Source: Nautilus pompilius
Taxonomy: Eukaryota > Mollusca > Cephalopoda > Nautilida > Nautilidae
NCBI GenBank assembly: GCA_018389105.1
Contig: JACATO010000092.1
Span: forward strand, 868,001 to 932,000
DNA: 64,000 nucleotides
Reading direction: 5' to 3'
The notes below the pieces were generated by a model. The model was not told the DNA's origin. It did not search any database and was given only the letters and a program-made list of their open reading frames with translations. Position 1 is the stretch's first letter; each line of letters begins with the position of its first letter. The position numbers and the translations under genes were made by a program. Shown here one piece after another: positions 25,161 to 40,100 of this stretch.

Positions 25161-28100
25161 TCAGGGACCATACCAAATATTACTGAGCTGATCTTCAGCC
25201 TCAGGTTGAGAGATCCTGTAGATGGTCATGTAGAGTTTTACAATGATTTCTGGCAACATAACTCTGAACACATAATCCAAATACTGCAAAAATAAAGCAA
25301 ATAAAGTTTATTCCTTTTGTTTATTTTTCTGAATCTGTCTTTTCTTAAATGCTAAATAGTTTTTATAATAGCTGTTAAATGTTATAATAAAAAGATTTTT
25401 GCAAATGAAAAATCAAAACAGCGGCAACTAACAGCAAAGTTTTGGATAAAAATATGATAAAACAAAGTATACGAGGTCTGTAGAAAATGTATCCGACCTT
25501 AGGCTGGGAAAAAAAAAATTACGTACTTGGTGGGGTTCAATTGCTAATTCCCTTTGAAGTAGGCCCCTTGTGCCTCCACACACTCCACTGTTCGAAGCAC
25601 ATCTGGAATACTTCTTCCAGAATGGCTCTCAGCTCTGCCATCACATTCCGCATGATGTCCTCTCGGCTCTCAAAGCTGGAGCCTTTCAGTGGCATCTTCA
25701 TTTTAGGGAACAACCAGAAGTCAGAAGGAGCCATGTCTGCAGAGTAGGGAGCCTGGCGAATGAGTGAAATGCCTTTCTTTGCCAAGAAACCTTGGATCAG
25801 CTGCAACGAATGAGCCAGGGCATTGTCATGATGCAGCTGCCAGTTTTGTGAGGCCCACAGATCCGGTCTCTTGTGCTGAACTGCATCATGAAGATGTCAG
25901 AGGATTTCCTGATAGTACTCCTTTGTAACTGTTTGTCCTTCTGGTGCGTATTTGTGATGCACAACACCTCGGTAGTCGAACAAAAACAGTCAGCATCACC
26001 TTGATTTTGCTCCAGACCTGACGTGCATTTTTTAGCCTTGTCAACGTTGGGTGCTTCCACTGTGATGACTGAGCTTTGGTTTCCTGGTCGTACCTGTACA
26101 CCCACGTCTCATCTCCAGTTATCATGGTATTCTGGAACTCCGGATCCCTGATCCAAACCTCGTCACCAATTTCCTGCACCGTCAAATGACAATCCTCCAT
26201 TATCAAGGTCTGCACTTTTTCTATAACAACTGCATTGCGGCTTGTTGATGGCCTCCCGGAACGTTGGTCTCTCCACTGATGTGCAGCCATCTTTGAACCT
26301 GTTGTACCATTCTTTTATTTGGGTAACACCCATGGCATTGTCACCAAAAGCCTGTTGAATTTTGCGAATTGTTTCCACTTGGGTATCTCCAAGCTTTTGG
26401 CAAAACTTGATGCAAGATCGTTGTTTCACATGTTCCGTCATCATGGGCGAAATAAAAATGCGACCAGTAAGTAGTACAGTACCTCACACGCTGGCTGCCT
26501 GCCTGACAGTGACTGACGCATCCAGCAAGCCAGCCAAAAACCACGCATGCACATGCGGCTCCAATATGCACACTTTTGCCTCCCTAACATCATTACTTCC
26601 GACAGGAAAAAATAAAGTCAGATACTTTTTCGACAGACCTCTGATCACCTGTATGAATGAGATAACAAATTGGACCCAGGTGTTAGAATGAAATGGTAAA
26701 ATTAATCACTGTAGAGAGCCTTGAATTTAGAGATTGATTAATCTTGGTGACACCATTAACCAAAGTCAAATTGTAGTCCACTTACCAACTAAATGTCCAT
26801 CTTTTACACTCTTATTATTTGTAATAAACACTATTTATCCAGTTTTAGTTATTTCCATTGGGATTTTTGTTAAGCAAGAGTTATGAAAAACAAAATTTCT
26901 TGACAAACATGTAGCTCTTTTAAAGAAGTCCTATCCTTCAACACTCCAGGCTTAAAGTTAAAAAAGCTAATTTTAGAAAGATTCTTCATGCAAAGCACTC
27001 ACCTTGCGATGATGTTTACAAAAAATCTGCAGTAAAGTTGTGATAATAGCATCTCGTTGATCTTCCGAGAGATGCCCAAAGTAAACCCGATAGTCTAAAT
27101 TTCCTGTAAGAGTAGAAATAATATTTTTAATTTAACATATGCAAATATAATTTCTATTTTTTTAAAAATAAACTCTTCTGTAACAAAATAAAATGCATTA
27201 GGGGCCATAAAATCTGCAGCCAGCCAATTCTTAAAAAAATATCCTGCAACAACAACAACAAAACAGATAAATGTATAAATCATGCCAAGCTTCATATTCT
27301 TTTAACAAACTGCTATTAGAAATTGTTCAAGTGTTGCCTGTGGTCTTGTATTACATCATGGACCTAGTATATTGTAACTAGAAAATTTAGGGTTAGGAAA
27401 GAAAGAAAAGAAAGGCATGCTTCGTTCACTGTTTGAGCCACAGCTACAAATTCCATTGCTAAGTGATCTAAGGCCTTGAGAAAATCTCACAGCAGTGGGG
27501 CCAGCCTTGGTTACCATGCAAGTTGCAAGGTGTGAGCTGGTCAGGCAGGAGTAACCTGCACTCCCCAAAGTACCTGTAAAATCCCTATAGAACTGTTTAG
27601 CCATGGGGTGAGAGTAAAGAAAAAAAACATCACACATTTAGCTTTGCAGTTACTGAAAAGAGGACTTTTTTTTCCCCATGCAGGGAAGATTGTGCATAAA
27701 AATATGAAAACTATAACATTCTGATATACTACTACATTTTCTTTGTCTGCTATCTCTTGTCAACAAATAATAAAAAAAAAAATTGATTAAAAAAGGATGA
27801 ATAATACGGCCGAAACAATTGAATAATAAAATAGTTCTGAGTTCAGATGACAAGTTTGGGCTCAAAAGTGAATCAGTTTAAAAAAATTTTAACTTTCACA
27901 TATTATTTTTCTTTGAAACATTGGCTTTTTTATTTTGCTTTCTACAAATCTGAAAGATAAATTTGATAAGGGGAAAAAAGTGTTAAATTTAGAAGTTATC
28001 TTTAAAATGTTTATAGTGCTATGTATTTTCAAAGCTTATGTACAATCTTTTCCAGATTTTATATTCCATACATTAAGATTTTTAGTCTAAACAGAATCTA

Positions 28101-31100
28101 GAGGAAACTTACGTCTACACACACTTGATTTCTTGTACTCCTGATGCCTATGACAAAATCTCTGAAAACAAAAAAAATCAGAAATGGCATAAACCACCAC
28201 AAATCTGTTAGTAGCATATTTCTTTCCTCTTTACAGCTAAAATATAAAGAAATTCCATGTGGATTCTTGTTTTTGTTCATAACATGGCAAATGGAAAAAA
28301 ATGGTTCATGTTTAACAAATAATGTAAATGTCTACAATCATTTAAATTTTCACAAAATAAAAGTTAGAAAGGAAAAGGTTAAAATATAGATGAGGTAAGA
28401 AATTCTAATAAATTATTCTGACCCACAAATATCGCTGTATGGACTCAATGAGGCAAGAAATGTTTTTTTTTCTCAAAGAGCAGCTTGTTTTCAGAGAGAT
28501 GCCATAGTCCCTTTAGTGATAAACAGATCTTATAAATCTAGTTATGGCTTGTTTAACCTGCTAGAAAGAAATAATTATAAATAAAGACAGCTTTTGAAAA
28601 ACAATCTATTACTGGTAACCTTTCTAATTAGAGGTGGGAGAAGACTATGAAAGCATCCAGAAGAAATCCATTGAGATGGAAAGGTACAGAAGTGAGAATA
28701 CTGCTGTTGGTCAAATACCCTATGTAGCCTAAAACCAACCTACCTACCAAAGCATACTTATTCCACAATCATCATTGTCTATAATCACAGACATACCTGA
28801 AGTTACCCACTGCCATGGTTAAAGTTAACAACCAGTTATTCCTGTATGTCGTAATCCATACTCTTCTGTTTGTACAAAAATTAGAACATCCCAACTATAA
28901 TTCATGTGTTTAGCCATGGTAAGAAACTGAAGTGCACAGAGAAAACACATGCCAACAGAGTGGAACAGAGGGTGAAAAGAAACCATGCTATGGGAAGTTT
29001 TACAAACCATAAGTCACAAACTTGCCTTTAGCTATAACAGGTCAGTACACTATGCACTCAGCCATCTGCTGCCCCTATGCTTAAATATATTATGCACTAA
29101 ATGTATTTAAAACAAAAAAAAAATGGTGAAAGCAGTCAAATCAGACAATTTCCTCTATTACACAGGAAATTCTGAGGTTTTTTCTCTAATTCCAAACATA
29201 CAGCTAGCAGCTCATTGACCACAAATTCTTAGATTCCCACAAACAAACATTAGTGCAGACAAACAAATATATATTTATTTCAAATTTCAGACAGACATAG
29301 AAAATAAGATGAAATGAAAAATGCCTGTAGACTACTTACTCTTCCTTCAAATATCTCACGCAAGAAAGATTCACTTTTAGATACAAAATCTTTCAACTGT
29401 CTCTCTGTAAGTTCTTCCACAGTTCTGTAAAATAAAAAAAATTAAGCTTGGAAAATTAAATTTAGCCAGTCTTCACAATTCTTTAAATAACAAAAAATAA
29501 AAAAAAAACTTTTAAAAAGGACAAATAACAATGATTCTTCTCTTTTAATATCAATACAGTTTATTTACTGATTGCATACTGTAAATGTAGCAGATTTTAT
29601 TCACAAAACACTAATTAATGTATGGAGTTAGGACTAGATTCATTGCATTGTGAATGAGACGTATCAGTAAGGATAGGTCACCAAATGAAATTATCTTCAA
29701 CACAATTAGCTGCAGCTAGCGAAGCCAAAACAAAGATCTGCTGATCTGAAGTGTGTAATAAACCAATTCCTATCCTAAACATCTTGAAATTCTCCACCAA
29801 GCCTCCAGCTTGTCCATAAAAGACGTATTGTCTGCTATGGTAAAACAATAAATCACCAAACCATCAATAATTTATGAAATGTACCCTTACAGATTTTGTT
29901 GTATTTTTTTGTAATAAATATTAAAATTTTTAAAATTAAAAAAATGTATTAATACATCACATTTTTCTGCACTGCCATTGTTTTAATCATTTCTAAAATA
30001 AGCATCAAGCACAAACAAAGATACTGACATCTCATTAGCTTAAATACAGGCATGATGATGCCAGCAATGCCTGTTGAGCAGAGCGAAGACAGACAATCAC
30101 TGGTTATGCTTTCTCAATATTTGTCTAAAAATAACACTTTAACAGCGATAAGATAATACAAACACACTGAAGAAAACATTTTTTTAAAAAAAACAAACAA
30201 AGGCAATGGCTATTTTTAAAGTACTGTACTTAGAAAAAACTGAACAACAAAAAAAAAATCTGAAAGGAATAAGTCACTTACTTTGCATCTTTAACTTCAT
30301 TTATATTTTCATCTATATCTGGTATGATGATAATTTCAGAATCACCTTTCTCATTTACAGAATGCTGAGAACCTTATGAAATATTAAGAATATGCATTGT
30401 AAACAGTTAACAGATGTTTTATTATGCTGTTGTTGTAACTTTTAGAAAAAGAAACCTAACTACAAGTTGTAAGGAAAGGTAAATACCTTTGTAAATTAGT
30501 GGGGTGGCTCTGGTTACTCCCATAAATCTTTGTAAATATAGACCTAAAATTTGAATCGTGACATTTTTTTCACCACACCCCACAAAATACTTTTAAAAAA
30601 CTGTATAAAATGTCTGGATTTCATTCATATTTTTTCTACATTTTTACCATAATTCTGCTGAGAGTCATCACAGCTTTTCCAAAGTTATTTTACATACCAT
30701 TAAAAAAATTACAAAAAAACCACCTGAAAACCCAGGTTAAAATTTAATGAAAATAACAAGGTGTTTAAACAATCAATTTACTTTGGGCTTATTACAGAGC
30801 TAATTTGTACCAGTAAACATCGTTTGTTTCCATGATTTTAATGATAAGTTTGCAATTTGTTAATCCACGAAAGAGAACCTTGGAGTGTGATAATAAGAAT
30901 CATTTTCAAAATATTACAACTGAAAATCTGTGTTTTGTCTGCTTTGCAGGACTCACTGGTGTGTAGTAGACAAAAGAAATGTAGCTAATAATTTATACTT
31001 CTTACCTTTTGGGTTACATGCAGTTTTGGTATCATAGCTCTTTGCTAAATGCTGCCTCACCTGGAAATCTTGTGGTGGTGGCGAGAATGAATTGGTCCTT

Positions 31101-34100
31101 TGCAAACTTCCATTTCCTTTAAGTTTTTTTTCCCCCAGCCTTCTGAATTTATTACTCTTGTTTATTTTAACAGCTCCTTCTTTCTTGGGGTTTGATTTTC
31201 TGCTGCATTTTTCAGACTTTTCTGGTGAACATGCTATCTTTTTCTCCATATGAAAATCTTTGGAGTCGGCAGTATCTGATTTCCTTTGATCCAGAACTTC
31301 ACCATGAGAACTGACAAAACCCTTCTTGTTTAGCATTATCCCATGTGCTGAGCTGTCATCCTCTTCATCAAATTTAGATAACTGCAAGAGAGATGAGGAG
31401 GTAGTACAGGGTAATGAACTAGATGCCAAATTAAGTGTCTGTCCAGCAACAGATGAATCAGGTACCAAACTATCATTTTTGAGCTTATGGATCTGTTCTT
31501 CAGGACTTTTCGATGTCTCTTCCAATGAGGAACAGCTTGCTGCAATTGAACTGCAATCCATCATTTTTTCTCTATCAAAAATAGGTGTAACAATTAGATG
31601 AGGTTCAAAATTGTGAATTTTTAGTGTATTCTTCTCATACTGATTTTTCATTTTAGGAGAACCAATAGCACAGGTAATTTTTTCATTACTGGGATGTGGC
31701 TTCGTTTTTATATTTTCACAAAGTTTTAATTTCTCATGTTGCACAGGACTCACTTCTGGCTGCAAATCAGTGTTGTTGCATTTTTTCTTTTTGAAGCCAG
31801 ATAAATCTGTTGCAGCATGAAAGATCTTTCTTTTATTTGTATGGTGATTACTAAATCCTTGATGAGGTAATGACAAGCCATCCTGTGTTTCAGAAGTTTT
31901 TGATGATGCATTTGAAACAACAGATGAAAATTTTACCTTCCTTTTCTTCACCTGTTTAACAAAACTGACAGAAGGCAACAGCAAGTCATCCTCTGATGAG
32001 GCTGTGGATTTCTCAGCATGTCTTTCTTGCCAGTGACCACTTTGCAAAAGATGGAATGACAAATTATCACTGATCATAAAATCTCTTTCACTACTTGTTC
32101 CTGCTTTAGGCTCCTTACAGCTCAAGCCAGGCAGATCTACTAATAAATCTGCAGATGAATCCGAGTCCTTTTCTGAGGATGACACTAAATTGAGATCACT
32201 ACAAGTCTGTGGACAAGATGAAATTGTAGTTGTTGATGAAACAGGCCTAATCAAACATTCAAAACCAGAAGTACCAGCTGCAAGTTTCTCCTTTCCAACT
32301 GTTGTAGATTCTTCCACATTTCTATTTTTCCATTTATAAGGTTTAGACCCTATTCTCTGAACACTAAAAAATAAATAAGTAAACAATCACTTCTTAAAAC
32401 CTAGTCTTCAACAAAATTTTCTTCACTTCAAAGGAAGAAAAATTAATTAAAAAAAAAAATAGCTGATGCAATTTCACCCGTTAATTTATAGACAGTTTTA
32501 AATAAGTAACATACTGAATTATCTGTCAAAAATGCACACTGGGTATCTGAATTTTGTTCCACGTTTACAAAGCCTGATTTCGCAATGTCAGATGCTTGTG
32601 CACACAGAGACACCTGCAGACAGCAGATCACAATGAAGTGTTATTATGCCTGAACATGTTTGGTAGCTGCTCTGCTTTTCATTAGTCAGTTTCTGATAAC
32701 AAAATCCCAATAAGCCTGGTTAAGTAGGTGACAAGCTAGTGGCTGGCCCCTATATTACAGTTCTTCTGTCAGGAAGGTACTGGTGACCAACCAGCCCTAT
32801 TCTCCTGGTCTAGATTTCTTCAATGGGGTTTACTTCTCTTTTGATGGTATTGTTAACTAAACTAAATTATCCTTCCTCCCACCTGTCATCCCAACCTCAG
32901 ACTGACTCAGAGTCTTAGGCCTACTTTCCAGAAAGGGATAACTGGATGAAAAAAAAAAAAAAAGAATGAACATGCAAAATAAAAATCGATAATTTAAAAA
33001 AAAATATGACAAACATTAATTGGGCTGCCTTCCTCTCTTCCCTAAATCTGTGGCACGTAAGGCATCCACGAGCAAAACCCCCATCATTTCAGTTAGATTG
33101 GTTGCCTATTGCCAGGGTAGTTAAACTCACTATTTTAACTAATAGCATACTTATAAAACAGAATCCTTTAAATACCCTTTTACTTTATTTCTAAATTTAC
33201 TTAGTGTATGCCATCAATAGGACACACTCACCAGTCTAATTTTGCTATATTATAAAATATTAAGAAACACTAAGTTTTATTTATATTTCAAGCCTATTAA
33301 TTATATACACCTAATAAACAGTAAAATGCCTTTTTCTTTAAAGAGAATATTCAAAATATTCTAAAATTTTGAACTCCCTTAGTATTTAGTTAAACACCTC
33401 TGTATGAACTCTGAATCTGGGCTCTATCTGCTAACAATTTACAAAATCTTCCCACAATGCAATGTTACAAACTCACGAGGAGAAGTTGGTAAAATGTATT
33501 GAATCTTCAAAAGCAGAGTCAAAGTTAATTCTTTTTCTTGTCATACTTTTTTTGGCCAAGTTTTTTTTAAAGAATGATTTCTCTCTGGCTAAGTTTTGTA
33601 TTTTATTTCCTTTGAATGTTTTACTTCAACTTTCCTACTACTTTAACTGCTACTGTATTTTTCAGTGAATTAGTCAATATCTCCCCAATCCAGAAGTCCA
33701 GGCTTTGACTTATCTAATGGATAGTTATTGAAATTGCTGAAATGAAAAAATTGAAAAAAAGACAAGTGTTATTTTTAAAAATAAACCATGAGTCTACAGA
33801 AATTAAAACTTAAGCATGTTTGCCAATTGGGTAAGCAGTTAATCGTTAATGTGCTCATTGAAGCATGCAAAATTAAAGCAGGTGCTCATCAATATGGTTT
33901 GTCTATCTTTTCCAATCCTAATTATATGTATAAATACAAATCTTCTACCTCATCTCAAAATGCCTCCTGTAAAGTCATGTAAGTTGCATAGCAGCTTTTA
34001 AGTTGGAAGTTATTAAGTTTGCTGAAGAAAATGGTGGTAATATTACTACACACAAAAAGTATGGTATCAGCATGAAATGTGTTAGAGGCCAGCATATGTT

Positions 34101-37100
34101 ATGGACTATTTAGAAAACCTAGAAGGCAAATTGTGGCTGCAAAGCTAGGTGGAATAGCACTGAGAATAAGAAGTGCCACATGTCAAGGACTTAGTACTGT
34201 ACAACTAAGACTAAAGATCAACAATGCAACTGATTATTTGCTGCCTTTACATTTCTCTGCATCTTTCTTTTGCTGGTGTACAGTAATCACCATGGTGGTT
34301 TCCAAAAGATATGTACTATATTATCCAACCAGAAAACAGCTGAGCATGTTGACCTCTGTGTTGGCATAGGTGTAGACCCCCAAATGTAGACAACTTGAAA
34401 CCGAGCTGAATATTGACTCATGCCATCAAAATTGAAATTGTAAGTTGAATTTCTGAATTTGAGTGTGCTGTAAGATCTTAGAGTCAAATAGAAGTGTTGA
34501 AGATAGATAAAATTGACATGTTTAGCTTCTTAGGCGATTCAACACAGCACAAGTGACATGGAATCATCTGATAATCACTGAAGTCATGCAGTGACTACAA
34601 ATAGACATTAGGCTTTTGATAAAAAAAAAACAAACAGATAACAACATTTGCAGTTTGTTTAAAATATATTTCAATGACTACAAACATGCTGAAAGACTAT
34701 TTCAACATCCTATTTATCCAGAAGGTTAATATTAATGAGCCAAAAAGTATTATAGACACTGATGTGATGCAATAGTGTTATGAAGAATATGACATTGTTT
34801 TGACTGATCGAAAGTTTGCTAACTATTGTAATCTACCTTGCCTGGGAAAATTTACTAATTTAACTTATATTCCATATTGACTTATTCTCCTAAAAACATG
34901 GTAAATGTTTAGGAGCAGTCAACAATGATCAGAACTCATTCTCTGCAAGTTTTTAGAACATTACATTGTGAGAAAATTTTCTAAATTATCAGCAGATAGA
35001 AAACAGCTAGACTGTGTACATAGCTGCTTCAAAAGTCAAATAAGAAAAATTTTTTGCCAAAAGTACCAACATCTTTTTCAGCTTCTGCTTCTGAAGACTT
35101 GGTTCACTGATGAATGTAGACAGGGGCTTTGATGAAACTGCAGTTTGACGTTGGAAGTAACTGCTGATGTCGATATTTTGTGAAATACTGCTCACAGATT
35201 TTGTTAACTGAAAAAAAAAAAAAGGATTCCAGCTAAGATGGTAAACATAAAAAACAAAGGCTGAAATGCATTTTAATGGAAAATTTATCAATGCAAATTA
35301 TTCAAAATGTAATTTTCTCTTTTGCATTTATAATTAAAGGTGATCCAGATCAAATGTATACAAAAACTTAACATAACTAAATACAATCCTTGAGATTCAG
35401 ATAGGCCATTCTATCTCATAATAAGCACATGGTTGCAAGCTATAAGAACAGCTACACACCAGAGAAAGCCTCAGTCTGCAGATAGTCACGTCTCAAACAG
35501 GAGATTTACAGGAACTGATCAACTTCGAAAGAAGGAACATAGTGGAACAGCCATTTCACTGTTGTCAGTTAAGGGTTGACTGTACAGTTCAATGAAAAGA
35601 ATAAGAACCATCTGCAATTCACAGCTAAATATGGTGGTCAGCATTTTGGGCCACTGGATGACCACAGCTGGAAGTCTGAGAAAGAACCATAACTTTTGTC
35701 CAATACATCAATGTTCTTAAAGGAGTCTTCTGCCTGTTCATGCCAGCAATTACTTGTCTAAAAAGGGCAGTACTTTTGTGGAAGGTGATACCCAACTTAA
35801 ATTGCTCATGAAACATAAAGATGGAAAGAAACCCAGGTCATCACAACTTTTCCAGTAGCTGGCCAATTTCCAGACATTAACCCTATTCTGAACAATCCCA
35901 ACTTCCTGGGATACCCCAATAAAGATTGTGTCAGAGATGGGCTATAATGCCATATACTGGATTAGTTTTCTGCAGCATTAACCCCCACTCAAATTTTGGC
36001 AGTACTATGTACAGTTCCAGAATAAACAGGTGTCCCTCCTAACATGGGTAAGTTCAGAGTCAGTGCTGTAAAGTCTCAAACAGAGTCTCTGGTGTTAGTG
36101 GTTGGCAGACTGAGGTATGGCCCCTGTTGCGGGGAGTTAGTAAAACACAACTGGCTACAGATGCTGATAAACAACAGCTGAAATAGCAAACCTTCAAAAA
36201 GACTTTAGACACCCCTAACATCATATTTGAATGAAATTATTTCCCAGTAACAAATTATTATTAGAATGCTTATATCTAATTTTTTTTTTAAAAAAAGTCA
36301 ATCTTAGAATGGATCAGCTCAGAATTTAAGCAAATCTCAACACTTCCAAAATTAACTTGAGAGATGAAAAATTAAACCCCCCTGACATTCTAAAGAAACC
36401 AGACAAGAAAGATACATCTTGATTTTTACAGAACAAGCAGCAAGACACTTACTGGAGACATTCCCCTAGAACCAGTTTCTATTTGGCAAACATATATCAC
36501 AACTTTTTCTTTATTGAGAGATTCACTTTGGTATCTGCCTCCTGAAAGAAAGCCATTGCACTGATTAAGCTTTTATTATTTTCATCTGTACTGTGCTGAA
36601 CAGAAAAAAAAAAAGCGGCATACTCACCACCACTAGTGACAATTAAAAGACTAACGGTAAAAAACTAACAAAAATATTAACATATTCAATTTTATTTCTT
36701 TGTAAATAATTTAAATCAATTCCTGACACTGTTAGTCTTGGCTCACTTAAAGGTACAAATATCCCAAAGCAATCTATTTTATATATATTTTATGTTTAAA
36801 AAACAGTCATTGTTGCCATTTATACATTTTTTAAAATAATTACATGTATGTTAAGTCAGTGGTGCTTATAGTATCAAGTGAAAATTAATTTAAAATATTT
36901 CAGACTTACCAGTCTGTTTTGAATAATCTTCTTCATCAGTTGAAGATCTATATTCATACTCCTTGGCCAGAGTTAGCAGACATGGATTAGTGGGTTTCTT
37001 CTTGAAGAAATAGGCAATACGCACTGTGGATCCTTAGAAAAAAAACAAAAATAAAGACCTAAGTAATACAGGATCACGGGATATCATGGATCTGATTAAA

Positions 37101-40100
37101 CAATTAATAATTGAAGCAATAAGGTTGAGGTTAGTCCAACTTTCCATATCTAGCTAATTTTGATGTTCAACAAAAGTAGATCTCCTGAATACTAATCTGG
37201 TCACAAGCTCATATACCAGTCTTAAAAATGCCATATTTTCTTTTATAAAGATAAATTTTCAGCGTTTTAGTAAGTGATGTTTAGAAATTATCAATATTCT
37301 AGCCATCACTTTTACTGTAACTGGGTAGTTTAACAGATTTCTCAAAGAGATTAAAACAATATGACATTAGTCTAAAGTCAGGGATCAATTAGAATTTGCT
37401 ATGAGAGCATAATTATAAGACTATCAAGACAGAAAAATGATAAACATCAGAAACTTACAAGACAATTTTTGCTGCTTTGTTTTGTTAAGTTACAAATATT
37501 TATTTATAGCAGTATATAGTTGAATATTATAACAGTGTTAGTCATTTTATAGTTATAAAACACTATTTTGATCAGTGATTGTGTGTGTTACCAGTGTTAG
37601 ACAGTAGAACTTCAAAATGTTTGTTTAACATTTAGATTACTAATAATACTTATCCTTCAATAAAAACACAAAAAGTGAGAACTATCGTAATTAACACACA
37701 CATCAGGGATGTTCAAATGAAATCCTGCCAGATACTGTTAGGCAATAGTATTTTGACCAGGTCTCATTTGAACATCTGTATTTAGCATTAATTACCTGGA
37801 AATACTCTGAATCAGAACAATGTCCATCTTCTATCAAACAAACTTTCGGTTTTGTGGACAGTAATTTTTCTGATTGCTCCTGAATAGTTTTCCAAAGAAG
37901 TAGTACAAATATTAAATAATTAAATGAACAAACAAACAAAAAATTTGATAAGTCTTTAGAATATTTTAGAAGTTACCTATCTTCATATCTTTAAGATGCT
38001 CATGTTTTCAAATGCAGTAAAAAATTGAATGAATGAAATGAGAATTTTTCTTGTTTATCTTTGATTTCTTTAATTCTCTTACAATGGTTTTTGGAGCCAC
38101 TTTGTTCACACATTAAAAAAACAACTGATATCATGCTTGTGAGACAAACTGAATCCCATCAAATAAAAATTAAAATTAATAATTTGTTTCTTAAATAAAA
38201 AAATAAAAGTAAAACACCTTCATTTTATACTGCAGTTTTTAAACAACAACAAACAAAAAAATTGTAAAAGTCATAGATTATGAGAGGTGGGAATATTTTA
38301 ACAGTGAAAGCACTTTCTTGAATCTACCAAAAATGAAACCCCTTACCATAGTGGTCAGTACCTGTTAAGATTTTTGTTTCTGAGCCACTACTATTTTTTG
38401 TGCCTGCTAAATGAGAGGACGCTTTTTCAAACAGTGGTTCCTTTATCAGCAGCAAAATTTCCTAAAAAAGAGAGAGAAAAGAGGCTTATGCATACTTACA
38501 GAAAACTAGCTGGTATAACTGAAACAGGGAATCAACGAAAACCACATTCAGTTCTTCTCTTTACTATTTTATTAACTTAAATTTGTTAGATTTCAATTTT
38601 CCTCGCCCAGTCTGCACTTATTTTTAGTTAACCTTCAGTTTCCACACTCATGCCATTATTAAACTTGAGAGAGAGAGAGAGAGATGGAAAATTATCTACT
38701 TGTGTCATAATTTATATGTAGTGACTAATAAACAGTCGTTGGTTCCACTCTCTAGTTTGGAATCAGGAAAAAAAAAATCCTAATCAAAATCAATATTAAA
38801 TGGCATGGAATCATGCTAAGTGATAAATAATTTAATTATCTTTGGAGAGTTTCAAATGTAGCTGTTCATGGCAGCCATGGTGAAAGATTATATATAAGAT
38901 ATGCTTGCCAGGTTAAAAATACCAACTGGGGAAAAAAAACAACACAGAATACAACTTTGGTTCCACCTGATTATTTAATAATTTAAAGTTCTTATAGTTT
39001 TAGTTACTTGTCTAATTAATACCAACAAAGCTTACATAATGGGGACAGGGGATGAGTCTACTGTCTTGAACATTTTGTTAAATGCATTATTTTTGTTACA
39101 GCCACAATGACAAAAAAATTTAGAAAATTATTGGAGTCTGAAAATATGTAATGACAGAGATATAACTGTGCAGTAATTGCAATTGCAAAGTTAATTAGAA
39201 TGTATTGTACCATTGTTAAGTCTCCATGAAACTATTTTTTTTCCTATACAACTAAAGTCAGTAAATGATACAAAATGTATTTTTTAAAAATAGGAACACA
39301 AAGATGGCAACAAACTCCTCTATACTCCACCTGTTCTCTCTCAATAATTCACCAACTAGAGATAACACTACCTGTAATCCATCGTACAAAACACAGGGGA
39401 GGTTACCCACACCAATGTTCCTGAACTGACACAAGAAAGCCACTGAACAGATCTAAAGAAAACTTCACTCTTTCATTTGTTTTAAATTTCTCAGAATAAT
39501 AACAAATTTTACTGCCTACACTTTCTGATTGGTAGTTCTTACACAGAAAATGTCCGTTCATCTTAACAAAAGGTAATGTTCAGGAATTTCAAACATTTCT
39601 GGTAATTCTTGGCTTAGTAACAGAACTATTCAGAACATTTTGCTTAAAGCTAAAACCTTCTAATCGGTTAGGTTTCAGCACTGACAAATCTCGGTATTTT
39701 GTGATGCATGTTTTGGGTATTCGTAAATAATTAAAAACAATAAATATTTAAAAATATAATAAGGAAAGTATGAAGTAATGATTAGGTTGATTTTTTTTTA
39801 AAAAAGCATACTAAATGTCCACCTGTACCACCCATTTATTCACAATGAATGCCAGATTTGTATTATCATTATAACCCACAGTATCAGTAAAGCACCATGA
39901 AGAAATACACATATATATATATACAGTCGACTTCCCCCCGCGTAATCGCGGCCCCGGTTATTCGCGGAATTCTCCTTAGAACCTAACTAATAGTTGTTCG
40001 TGTAAACCCCCGCATATTCGCGGAATCGCAAATATCTTCTGCGATTTTTAATGGCTTTTTTCATGGCAATATATATTTTTCACGCTTTTTAACGCTAAAT

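Noticed and set aside
25086..25295. 69-codon + strand ORF ending WQHNSEHIIQILQK
   Set aside because: It overlaps the last SLX4IP exon on the opposite strand, which has a good acceptor and keeps frame with the upstream exons. The + ORF has no family match that I know.
26362..26691. 109-codon + strand ORF
   Set aside because: Antisense shadow of the mariner transposase start and its terminal repeat.
30953..32386. 477-codon ORF read as a single-exon gene starting MFTYLF
   Set aside because: The start and end extend past clear splice sites (acceptor before AGAATA at 32,356; donor GTAAGA after 31,006). It is the large disordered exon of SLX4IP, not a separate gene.
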